A stretch of DNA of 64,000 nucleotides from Nocardioides aromaticivorans. GTDB lineage: Bacteria; Actinomycetota; Actinomycetes; Propionibacteriales; Nocardioidaceae. The notes below the pieces were generated by a model. It was not told the DNA's origin, did not search any database, and saw only the letters and a program-made list of their open reading frames with translations. Location: contig NZ_JACBZM010000001.1 of assembly GCF_013408525.1 (NCBI RefSeq), positions 1,922,001 through 1,986,000 of the forward strand, read 5' to 3'. Both the position numbers and the translations under genes were made by a program. Positions 57,680 through 64,000 of the stretch are shown one piece after another; position 1 is the stretch's first letter, and the number at the start of each line of letters is the position of its first letter.

Positions 57680-58453
57680 TCAGGCGATCCGGCCGTGGTA
57701 GGTGCGCATCGCGAACACGTAGGCAAGGACGAGCAGCCCGGCGCACCACCCGAGCGCGACCCAGATGTCGTCGCCGACCGGCTGCTCGGCGTACAGGTGG
57801 CGGATCGTGTCGACGATCGCGGTCACCGGCTGGTGCTCGGCGAACCACCGCACCGGACCGGGCATCCCGGCCGTCGGCACGAACGCCGAGCTGATGAACG
57901 GCAGGAAGATCAGCGGGTAGGAGAAGCCGCCGACGGCGTCCGCGGACCGCGCGGTGAGGCCCGGGATCACGGCCAGCCAGGTGAGCGTCAGCGTGAACAG
58001 GACGAGGATCCCGGCCACCCCCAGCCAGGCCAGCGCGCCGGCACCCGAGCGGAAGCCCATCAGCAGGGCGACGAGCACGACCAGCACCAGGGCGGCCGCG
58101 TTGGCGACGACCGAGGTGATCACGTGGCCCCACAACGCCGCGGACCGCGCGATCGGCATCGACTGGAAGCGCTCGAAGATGCCCCCGGAGACGTCGGTGT
58201 GGAGGCGGTACGCCGTGTAGGCGATGCCCGACGCGACGGTGATCAGCAGGATGCCGGGCAGCAGGTAGTCGACGTAGTCGCCGGTGCCGGTGCCGGTGCC
58301 GGTGTCGATCGCGCCGCCGAAGACGTAGACGAACAGCAGCAGCATCGCGATCGGCGTGACGGCGGTGGTGATGATCGTGTCCGGGCTGCGCAGGACGTGG
58401 CGCAGCGACCGGCCGAGCAGGGTGGTGGTGTCGCGGACGAAGTGGCTGCTCAT
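57680..58453 (-). CDS. ABC-2 type exporter permease (DrrB-like)
   Basis: The 257-residue protein has six membrane helices and the ABC-2 signature [20 protein letters not shown] followed by [14 protein letters not shown], typical of daunorubicin-type DrrB permeases. A short Gly-Thr run ([11 protein letters not shown]) is encoded by four 6-bp repeats around 58280-58305. ATG 58453 overlaps the ATPase stop (ATGA). Together with the ATPase it forms an efflux pump, substrate unknown. Confidence 0.92.
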   Translation of the reverse strand: MSSHFVRDTTTLLGRSLRHVLRSPDTIITTAVTPIAMLLLFVYVFGGAIDTGTGTGTGDYVDYLLPGILLITVASGIAYTAYRLHTDVSGGIFERFQSMPIARSAALWGHVITSVVANAAALVLVVLVALLMGFRSGAGALAWLGVAGILVLFTLTLTWLAVIPGLTARSADAVGGFSYPLIFLPFISSAFVPTAGMPGPVRWFAEHQPVTAIVDTIRHLYAEQPVGDDIWVALGWCAGLLVLAYVFAMRTYHGRIA

Positions 58454-59259
58454 CGCAGGCTCCCCTCGGTGCTCTCGGTGCTCTCGGTGCTCTCGGTGCT
58501 GGTGATGGCGAGGAAGACCTCCTCGAGCGAGGGCTGCTTCTCGACGTACCGCACCTCGGCCGGTGGCATCAGCGCCTTCAGCTCGGCGAGGGTCCCCTCG
58601 ACGATGACCCGGCCCCCGTGCAGGATCCCGATCCGGTCGGCGAGCTGCTCGGCCTCCTCGAGGTACTGCGTCGTGAGCAGCACCGTGGTGCCGCCGTGGG
58701 CGAGCTCCCTCACCGTGCGCCACACCTCGAGCCGCGCCTGCGGGTCGAGGCCGGTGGTCGGCTCGTCGAGGAAGATGACGGGCGGATCGCCGATCAGGCT
58801 CATCGCTATGTCGAGCCGGCGGCGCATGCCGCCGGAGTACGTCGCGACGCGCTTGCCGCCGGCGTCGGCGAGGGCGAACCTCGCGAGCAGCTCGTCGGCG
58901 GTCCGGCCCGGCTCGGCCAGGTGGCGCAGCCGGGCGACGAGGACGAGGTTCTCGCGCCCGGTGAGGATCTCGTCGACCGCGGCGAACTGGCCGGTCAGGC
59001 TGATCGACTCCCGCACCCGGTCGGGCGCGGTCGCGACGTCGTGGCCCGCGACGACGGCGGTGCCGCCGTCGGCGCGGAGCAGGGTGGCGAGGATGCGGAT
59101 CGTGGTGGTCTTGCCGGCGCCGTTGGAGCCGAGCAGGGCGTAGACCGATCCGGCCGGGACGGAGAGGTCGACGCCGTCGAGGACGACCTGGCCGTCGTAC
59201 GACCTGCGGAGGTCGGTGACCGCGATGACGGGCTCGACGCGGGGTGTGTTCTGGTCCAT
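58450..59259 (-). CDS. ABC exporter ATPase (DrrA-like)
   Basis: The 269-residue protein has Walker [16 protein letters not shown], the ABC signature [17 protein letters not shown], Walker [16 protein letters not shown] and the H-loop region [16 protein letters not shown] (a Gln takes the usual switch-His place in this DrrA group). The C-terminus carries Ser-Thr-Glu units ([11 protein letters not shown]) encoded by four exact 9-bp repeats. ATG 59259 is 8 nt from the MerR-type -10. It pairs with the downstream permease. Confidence 0.93.
   Translation of the reverse strand: MDQNTPRVEPVIAVTDLRRSYDGQVVLDGVDLSVPAGSVYALLGSNGAGKTTTIRILATLLRADGGTAVVAGHDVATAPDRVRESISLTGQFAAVDEILTGRENLVLVARLRHLAEPGRTADELLARFALADAGGKRVATYSGGMRRRLDIAMSLIGDPPVIFLDEPTTGLDPQARLEVWRTVRELAHGGTTVLLTTQYLEEAEQLADRIGILHGGRVIVEGTLAELKALMPPAEVRYVEKQPSLEEVFLAITSTESTESTESTEGSLR
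58465..58500. repeat. Tandem repeat, 4 x 9 bp, in ABC ATPase gene
   Basis: CTCGGTGCT occurs four times without variation. In the gene it encodes repeated Ser-Thr-Glu near the C-terminus. Because the unit is 9 bp, copy-number change keeps the frame. Confidence 0.92.
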
Positions 59260-59267
59260 GCCGAGAA

Positions 59268-59298
59268 GCGTCGAGGGTTGACGCTGCGTCAAGGTCAA
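59268..59298 (-). promoter_or_regulatory. MerR-type promoter of the ABC/MerR operon
   Basis: On the minus strand, -35 TTGACC (59298-59293) and -10 CGACGC (59273-59268) are 19 bp apart, with the perfect dyad TTGACGC-A-GCGTCAA (59292-59278) in the spacer. The -10 ends 8 nt before ATG 59259. This fits MerR activation and a nearly leaderless mRNA. Confidence 0.75.
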
Positions 59299-59374
59299 GG
59301 CGCGGGTGGGACGGGCTCCGTCGGGTACCTCCCGACCAGGACCCGACCATGAGCCCGACCATGAGGAGGTCGTG

Positions 59375-59581
59375 ATGAGGAGCACCGGGATCGGCGGGGT
59401 CGTGGTGGTTGTGTGGCTGCTGTTCGGCGTGCTGGCGGCGTTCCAGCGCGGCTACTTCAGCGACGACCGCGACGTGAACTGCAAGACCTTCGGCGACACG
59501 GCACTGACGATCGTCGCCGGGCCGCTGAACTACTTCGGGGTCAACCCGAAGATCGAGTGCGACACCCGGCCGTCGCGCTGA
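59375..59581 (+). CDS. Small conserved membrane protein (68 aa)
   Basis: It has one N-terminal membrane helix ([20 protein letters not shown], residues 5-24), then [20 protein letters not shown], a second short hydrophobic stretch and [14 protein letters not shown]. The NPK-C ending and paired Cys are conserved in small actinobacterial proteins as I remember them. GAGGAGG at 59363-59369 fixes ATG 59375. Function unknown. Confidence 0.72.
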   Translation: MRSTGIGGVVVVVWLLFGVLAAFQRGYFSDDRDVNCKTFGDTALTIVAGPLNYFGVNPKIECDTRPSR

Positions 59582-59605
59582 CGGCCGGGTCGTCCACGGC
59601 CGTCC

Positions 59606-60196
59606 TCAGGCGCTGTGGAACCAGGGGTGGTGCAGGTCGTGGAAGGTCGCGCCCTGCATCGCGTACTCCAGCTCGGCGCGTACGTCGGCGGGCGGCTCGA
59701 CCTGCTCGCCGGCCCGGGCCGCCTCCTCGGTCGTGAACGCGACGGTCTCCACGAAGCTGCCGTCGTCCTCGATCGCCAGCGTGGCGCCGAGGATGTCGGG
59801 CCGCATCTCGTGGAGGGTCTCGCTGTCGGCCATCATCGCCTTCAGCCGAGACGGGTCGTCCACGCGGCCGCGGATGATCTGCACGAAGCCGGCCTCGTCG
59901 GAGCCGCCGCCCATCAGCAGGGTCACGTCGTCGCAGTCGTGGAACTCCATCGGGCCGTCCATGACCGCCGCGAAGCGCTCCGCCCAGGCGCCCTGCTCCG
60001 GCCGCTCGGAGTTGGCCATCGCCTCCTCGCGCGACGCGAACCGCACCACGGCCATCAGCTGGCCGTCGTCGGTGAAGCCGTAGGTCCCGCCCAGCCAGCC
60101 CGTCGCGCCCGGCGACAGGTCGCGGCGCCACTCGTCGATCAGCTCGTGCGCGTCGTCCTGGCGGGTGCAGGGTGCCTGGATCATCTGGATGAACAT
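59606..60196 (-). CDS. Stress-responsive dimeric alpha/beta-barrel-like protein
   Basis: The 196-residue protein opens FIQMIQAPCTRQDDAHELID and contains GWLGGTYGFTDDGQLMAVVR and GFVQIIRGRVDDPSRLKAMM, two ferredoxin-like repeats as in antibiotic-biosynthesis-monooxygenase-type folds, so it is a fused tandem. No catalytic residues are evident. GGAGG just upstream supports ATG 60196. Confidence 0.68.
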   Translation of the reverse strand: MFIQMIQAPCTRQDDAHELIDEWRRDLSPGATGWLGGTYGFTDDGQLMAVVRFASREEAMANSERPEQGAWAERFAAVMDGPMEFHDCDDVTLLMGGGSDEAGFVQIIRGRVDDPSRLKAMMADSETLHEMRPDILGATLAIEDDGSFVETVAFTTEEAARAGEQVEPPADVRAELEYAMQGATFHDLHHPWFHSA

Positions 60197-60342
60197 CAAG
60201 GGCCTCCTCGGTCGATCTCGCTGTCTCGGTGGGTGTGCGGGGACACCGGTCGAGGCCGAACGGGAGTGGGCTCCGTGGGCCCCGGCCGGGCCCACTTTGC
60301 AAGGTACGACGATCGGCCGGGCCGCGCCATGATCAGAATGGG

Positions 60343-60348
60343 TAGCCT
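60343..60348 (+). promoter_or_regulatory. -10 element of hypothetical gene (60355)
   Basis: TAGCCT ends 6 nt before ATG 60355. Confidence 0.55.
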
Positions 60349-60354
60349 CGGAGC

Positions 60355-60858
60355 ATGGACATCCAGCTCCTGGCGGACGCCCTCTCCCCCGTGCTCCGCG
60401 ACCCGGCGGCGGAGGACTCGTTCGTCTACGGCCTGGCCCACCTGCCGGCCGCCGGGACCGACGTGATGGTCAACGTCGACCCGGAGGTCGAGGACCGCGA
60501 CGACGTGGCGGTCGACGAGCTGGTCGAGCGGGTCGCGGCCTTCCTCGCCATCACGCCGGAGCAGTGGTCGCAGGTGCTCACCGACGTCGTGGCGGAGGTC
60601 GAGGACGCCGTCGGCGACCAGCCGGTCGCCCAGCCGACGGCCCTGCGCGACGACCTGGCGCTGACGTCCACGGTGGTCTTCGTCGACGCCGTGCTGCTGT
60701 CCTTCGTCGCGCCGCTGCAGTTCCCCGACGGCGTGATCCGGGTCCAGCTCGACGCCGCCCTCGCGTTCGAGGACATGGACGTCGAGATCGAGGGTGTCGA
60801 GCCGGTCGCCTTCGACGGTCTCGACGACCTGCTCGACCACCTCGGCCAGGAGCCCTGA
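60355..60858 (+). CDS. Acidic hypothetical protein
   Basis: The 167-residue protein is strongly acidic, without signal peptide or membrane helix. It contains FVYGLAHLPAAGTDVMVNVD and DGVIRVQLDAALAFEDMDVE. No family is recognised. A TAGCCT element immediately upstream supports it as a leaderless gene. It ends 13 bp from the convergent hydrolase gene. Confidence 0.65.
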   Translation: MDIQLLADALSPVLRDPAAEDSFVYGLAHLPAAGTDVMVNVDPEVEDRDDVAVDELVERVAAFLAITPEQWSQVLTDVVAEVEDAVGDQPVAQPTALRDDLALTSTVVFVDAVLLSFVAPLQFPDGVIRVQLDAALAFEDMDVEIEGVEPVAFDGLDDLLDHLGQEP

Positions 60859-60871
60859 GCCCGACCGCTGC

Positions 60872-61729
60872 TCAGGCCAGCAGCGCCGCGGCCACCCGGT
60901 CCGGCGCCTCCAGCGGCGGCCAGTGCGCGACATCCTCCAGCGCGAGGAGTGGCGCGTCGGGCAGCCGTTCCCTGATCCGCTCGGCCATGTGCGCGCCGGA
61001 GATCGGGTCGAGCATCCCCCACACGAAGCGCAGCGGTACGTCGGTGCGCTCGAGCACCGAGGTCCAGCGCTCCGCGTGCTGCTGGCGGTCGCTGATGTAG
61101 CGGATCAACAGGTGCGCGTTGCGGTGGCCGTCGTACCTCTCGAGCGAGCGCCAGATGTCCCCGGCGTGGGCGGCGAGGTCGGCCTCGGTGGCGAAGGTCG
61201 GGGCGAGAGCGCCGGTGATCAGCTCCTCGTCGATGATCGCGCTGATCTGGGGGCCCTGGACCGGGTCGAGCAGCGCGGTCTGCACGGGCTCGGGCCGGTG
61301 GATGTCGGGGTAGAGGCCGCCGTTGAGGAAGTCGACCCTGACCAGGTCGACCCCGAGCGCGCCGTCGGCGCGGCGGGCGAGCAGCTCCTGCGCCACGGAG
61401 ACGCCGTAGTCGTGCGCGACCAGCCGGGTGCGGGTGATTCCCTCCGCGGCCCACAGCGCCTCGACGAGGTCGGCCTGCTCGTGGATCGAGTACGTGTGGT
61501 CGGCCGGCTTGTCGGAGGCACCGAAGCCGAGGAGGTCCGGGAGCAGCAGGGCGTGCCCCTCCGCCAGCGCGGGTACGACGAGCGCCCAGTCGTGCGACGA
61601 GCTCGGGAACCCGTGCACCAGCGTCATCGGATCGCCGCCGCCGAGGCGCTGGACGAAGACGGAGCGCTCCGCGCCGCCGAAGGACAGGGCGACCCGCTCG
61701 CCGGACTCCCACCACTCGTCGATCGTCAT
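60872..61729 (-). CDS. Alpha/beta hydrolase (epoxide hydrolase / haloalkane dehalogenase type)
   Basis: The 285-residue protein has the oxyanion motif TLVHGFPSSSHDW, the nucleophile elbow VAHDYGVSVAQELL with Asp as nucleophile, the acid in RFVWGMLDPISG and the His in LEDVAHWPPLEAPD. An Asp nucleophile separates it from esterases (Ser) and points to epoxide hydrolase or haloalkane dehalogenase activity. A GAGGAGG site lies upstream of ATG 61729. It is in tandem with the TetR gene upstream and could be a target. Confidence 0.87.
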   Translation of the reverse strand: MTIDEWWESGERVALSFGGAERSVFVQRLGGGDPMTLVHGFPSSSHDWALVVPALAEGHALLLPDLLGFGASDKPADHTYSIHEQADLVEALWAAEGITRTRLVAHDYGVSVAQELLARRADGALGVDLVRVDFLNGGLYPDIHRPEPVQTALLDPVQGPQISAIIDEELITGALAPTFATEADLAAHAGDIWRSLERYDGHRNAHLLIRYISDRQQHAERWTSVLERTDVPLRFVWGMLDPISGAHMAERIRERLPDAPLLALEDVAHWPPLEAPDRVAAALLA

Positions 61730-61806
61730 GCCGCCTCCTCGTCGCGTACGACGGAGTCAACCGCTGCGGTCCGCTCGCCTGTCAAGGGCGGGCGTCGAGC
61801 GGCCGC

Positions 61807-62436
61807 TCAGCCGATCCGGCCGTAGACGACCCTGAGCACCACCGACGTCAGGTCGGCGAGCGCCCGCTCGAACGCGGCCCCGCGGAGCTTCGCGATCTCG
61901 GGGAAGCGTGCGTCGCGCAGGGCCGAGACGGCCTCGGCCAGGACGACGGGATCCACGCCGGCCGGCGCGATCCCGGCCGCCTGGTCGCGGGCGATCTTGC
62001 CCGCCAGGGCGTCGATCAGGCGCTGGTGCGCGCGGTCGACCCAGGCCACCAGCGGCTCGAAGTCGACGGAGTTCCCCCCGGTCGTGCAGGTCAGGATCGC
62101 GGCGTGCTCACGCCAGACCGCGGCAACGAGACGGTGGTGCTCCAGCAGCGCGTCGCGGTCGATCCCGTCGGTGTCCATCCAGCCGTGCGTGCTGCCGAAC
62201 TGGTCCCACAGCCCGTCGAGGAGCGCGGCCACCACGGCCTGCTTGGTCGGGAAGTAGAAGTAGAAGGCCGTGCGCGAGACGCCCGCTGCCTCGGCGATGG
62301 CGTTGATCGTCAGCTCGTCGATCGTGCGCTCGGCCAGCAGGGTGCGCGTCGCCTCGAGGATCTGCGCCTCACGCTGGTCGCCCTTGGTGGGCCCCCCGCG
62401 CCGGCGTACCTCGGTGGTCGTGGACTGCGCTGCCAT
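61807..62436 (-). CDS. TetR-family regulator (EthR-like)
   Basis: The 209-residue protein has the helix-turn-helix ILEATRTLLAERTIDELTIN, AIAEAAGVSRTAFYFYFPTK, very like EthR of mycobacteria (FYFYFPSKEA). It is divergent from the MFS exporter gene with two palindromes between. A TACGCT element 6 nt before ATG 62436 gives a leaderless mRNA. It probably represses the exporter and itself. Confidence 0.9.
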   Translation of the reverse strand: MAAQSTTTEVRRRGGPTKGDQREAQILEATRTLLAERTIDELTINAIAEAAGVSRTAFYFYFPTKQAVVAALLDGLWDQFGSTHGWMDTDGIDRDALLEHHRLVAAVWREHAAILTCTTGGNSVDFEPLVAWVDRAHQRLIDALAGKIARDQAAGIAPAGVDPVVLAEAVSALRDARFPEIAKLRGAAFERALADLTSVVLRVVYGRIG

Positions 62437-62442
62437 GGTGCG

Positions 62443-62448
62443 AGCGTA
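62443..62448 (-). promoter_or_regulatory. -10 element of EthR-like gene
   Basis: Minus-strand TACGCT ends 6 nt before ATG 62436. Confidence 0.55.
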
Positions 62449-62476
62449 CCGGGCGCTGACGCCGGGTCGAAGGTGA

Positions 62477-62510
62477 TTGACGACACGTCATTCATTCTCG
62501 ACACTGTGTC
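62477..62510 (+). promoter_or_regulatory. Promoter with twin palindromes ahead of MFS exporter
   Basis: -35 TTGACG (62477-62482) and -10 GACACT (62500-62505) have a 17-bp spacer. The palindromes GACGACACGTC (62479-62489) and GACACTGTGTC (62500-62510) sit on the two boxes, with centres 21 bp apart, as expected for two TetR dimers on one DNA face. Confidence 0.65.
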
Positions 62511-62533
62511 AATTCTCTGTCACTCTCGATCCC

Positions 62534-64000
62534 ATGACTTCCACGCTCGACCCCGCGACGTCCGTCGAGGCGCCCTCGGCCTCCGGCCCCGCGACGTACT
62601 CCCGGCTCGTCCTGCCCGCCATGGCGGCCAACGTCTTCCTTCTCTCCCTCATCCAGACGGTCGTCGTGCCCGCGCTGCCGCTCATCGGCCAGCAGCTGAG
62701 CGTCTCGGCGACCACGGTCGGCTGGGTCGCCACGGCGACGATGCTCACGGCGTCCGCCGTCACTCCGCTGTTCGGCCGCCTCGGCGACGTCTTCGGCAAC
62801 CGTCGCGTCATCCTCGTGGTGCTGGCGCTGACGCTGGTCGGGTCGGTGCTCGCCGCGGTCGGCGACTCGATCGCCGTCCTGCTCGCCGGGCGCGTGCTGC
62901 AGGGGGCGTCCTTCGGCCTGTTCCCGCTCGCCATCTCGGTGCTGCGCCAGGAGCTGCCGCTCGCGCGCCTGCACCATGGCATGTCGATCGCGGCGACCGC
63001 CCTCGGCTTCGGCTCCGGGTTCGCGCTGGTCGCCACCGGCGTGCTCACCAACAACGGCGGCGACTACCACCGCATCTTCTGGCTGACCGTCGCCGCGTCG
63101 GCGCTGATGCTCGTGCTGTCCGCGATCGCCCTGCCCCGGCGGGCGGGCCGCGGCGGCCGCGTCGACTACCTCGGCGCGCTCGTGCTCGGCGCCGGCCTGG
63201 TCGCCCTTCTCCTGCCGGTCTCCCAGGGCCACGAGTGGGGCTGGACCGCTCCGACCACCCTCGCGCTGTTCGGCCTCGCGGTCGTCGTACTCCTCGCCTT
63301 CGGTGTCCTGCAGTCGCGCACCGAGCAGCCGCTGATCGCGCTCTCCCTGCTCAGCCACCGTCCGGTGCTGGCGACCAACCTGGCCTCGCTGTTCGTCGGC
63401 TACGGCATGTTCTCGGTGTTCCTCGGCGCGACGTACTTCGTCCAGGCGCCCGCGGCCCTCGCCGGCTACGGCTTCGACGCGAGCGTGCTGCGCACCAGCA
63501 TCGAGTTCATGCTCCCCGGCACCCTGCTCGCCATCCCGCTCGGCCCGATCTCCGGCCACCTCGTCGGCAGGTACGGCGCCCGCCCGGTCCTGCTCTCGGC
63601 CACCGTCCTCGGCGTGGCCAGCATGGCCTCGCTCGCGCTCTTCCACGACCACAGCGCCGAGTTCATCGGCGCGCTCGTCGCCGGCAACGCCGCGATCGCC
63701 GTCGCCTATGCCGCCATGCCCGCCCTGCTGGTCCGGTACGTCGCCCCGCACGACACGGGCATCGCCAACTCGGTCAACAGCATCATGCGCACCGTCGGCG
63801 GCGCGATCGGCAGCGCCATCGTGATCACGATCCTCGCCGCATCCGCCGAGACCGTCGCGACCCCGATCGGCCCGGTGTCGCTGCCCACCGAGGGCGCCTA
63901 CACCGCGGCCTTCGCGCTCGGGGCCGGAGCGTTCGCGCTCGCCGCGCTGCTCGCCGCCCTCGGCTTCCGCAACGCGGAGCCCCACGAGGTCGCTGCTGCC
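62534..64000 (+). CDS. MFS drug exporter, DHA2-like, 3' end beyond the window
   Basis: The 489 visible codons start at ATG 62534 and have no stop before the window end. The protein has many membrane helices and a first-helix/loop pattern TVVVPALPLIGQQLSVSATT. Motif A is LFGRLGDVFGNRRVI. The later sequence AGRVLQGASFGLFPLAISVL and GFGSGFALVATGVLTNNGG resembles drug or metabolite exporters of actinobacteria. Control by the divergent EthR-like TetR is likely. The truncation is due to the window only. Confidence 0.88.
   Translation, partial: MTSTLDPATSVEAPSASGPATYSRLVLPAMAANVFLLSLIQTVVVPALPLIGQQLSVSATTVGWVATATMLTASAVTPLFGRLGDVFGNRRVILVVLALTLVGSVLAAVGDSIAVLLAGRVLQGASFGLFPLAISVLRQELPLARLHHGMSIAATALGFGSGFALVATGVLTNNGGDYHRIFWLTVAASALMLVLSAIALPRRAGRGGRVDYLGALVLGAGLVALLLPVSQGHEWGWTAPTTLALFGLAVVVLLAFGVLQSRTEQPLIALSLLSHRPVLATNLASLFVGYGMFSVFLGATYFVQAPAALAGYGFDASVLRTSIEFMLPGTLLAIPLGPISGHLVGRYGARPVLLSATVLGVASMASLALFHDHSAEFIGALVAGNAAIAVAYAAMPALLVRYVAPHDTGIANSVNSIMRTVGGAIGSAIVITILAASAETVATPIGPVSLPTEGAYTAAFALGAGAFALAALLAALGFRNAEPHEVAAA

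Noticed and set aside
52610..62436. EthA/EthR-type regulatory pair (BVMO at 52.6 kb and EthR-like TetR at 61.8 kb)
   Set aside because: They are about 8 kb apart with many unrelated genes between, and the TetR gene has its own divergent exporter with operators.
62492..63985. 497-codon minus-strand open frame at the right end
   Set aside because: It is antisense to a clear MFS transporter and has Glu/Arg/Gly-rich shadow composition.

Overview
The window is very GC-rich DNA with almost exclusively G/C third codon positions, frequent GTG starts and many 4-nt ATGA/GTGA gene overlaps. Gene families typical of Actinobacteria are common (DUF4118 kinase, ECF41 sigma factor, DUF305 lipoproteins, PucR and EthR-like regulators, DUF2236 and DUF4184 proteins). 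I infer a chromosomal segment of a soil actinobacterium, most likely Nocardioidaceae/Nocardioides-like. There is no rRNA, tRNA, phage gene, CRISPR array or intact insertion sequence. One 172-bp MITE-like element and at least four families of palindromic repeats are present.

Layout. 1-2.8 kb: a truncated APC-type permease divergent from a membrane protein/KdpD-like kinase/KdpE-like regulator operon. 2.9-8.5 kb: small accessory genes (AbiEi-like protein bracketed by two near-identical hairpins, thioesterase, DUF4184, lipoprotein, DUF1905, and a coupled beta-propeller and ankyrin lipoprotein pair). 8.5-11.8 kb: MITE-like element, NarL-type two-component system, deaminase, pentapeptide protein. 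11.8-19 kb: hypothetical proteins, a DUF2236 protein with divergent TetR, two acetyltransferases, a VOC protein sharing that TetR-type operator, a reductase, a LysE exporter and an ArsR/CDF metal-efflux pair. 19-22.7 kb: c-di-GMP signalling (PAS-PAS-GGDEF-EAL protein coupled to a degenerate GGDEF protein) and a possible nucleic-acid-binding protein. 22.7-26.1 kb: OmpR regulator and histidine kinase fused to a large membrane domain. 26.2-30.5 kb: TetR and a three-gene catabolic operon (SDR, saccharopine-dehydrogenase-like, acyl-CoA ligase). 30.5-31.7 kb: His-rich DUF6153 and DUF305 proteins. 31.8-36.5 kb: an AraC-controlled aromatic operon (flavin hydroxylase, maleylacetate reductase, hydroxyquinol-type dioxygenase). 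36.5-38.1 kb: an ECF41 sigma factor with its carboxymuconolactone-decarboxylase partner and a matching promoter. 38.1-39.6 kb: an enoyl/quinone reductase flanked on each side by three long palindromes. 39.7-46.7 kb: VOC, DoxX, DUF305/LVIVD pair, P450, chromate transporter and a GDT1 transporter under a yybP-ykoY-type manganese riboswitch. 46.9-64 kb: amine oxidase-like flavoprotein, PucR regulator, DHA2 exporter, CAP protein, Baeyer-Villiger monooxygenase, MarR/MMPL pair, MerR/ABC exporter operon, small proteins, alpha/beta hydrolase, and TetR with a divergent MFS exporter that runs off the end.

Three sequence-level patterns stand out. (1) An identical 42-bp palindromic element lies in frame in two unrelated proteins, using rare codons and encoding the same 14 residues. 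(2) Hairpin families recur at gene ends, including a mirror-image pair of triple arrays around one gene. (3) At least fifteen genes have a -10-like hexamer (mostly TAnnnT) 6-9 nt before the start codon, which implies leaderless or near-leaderless transcription and helped decide several starts.
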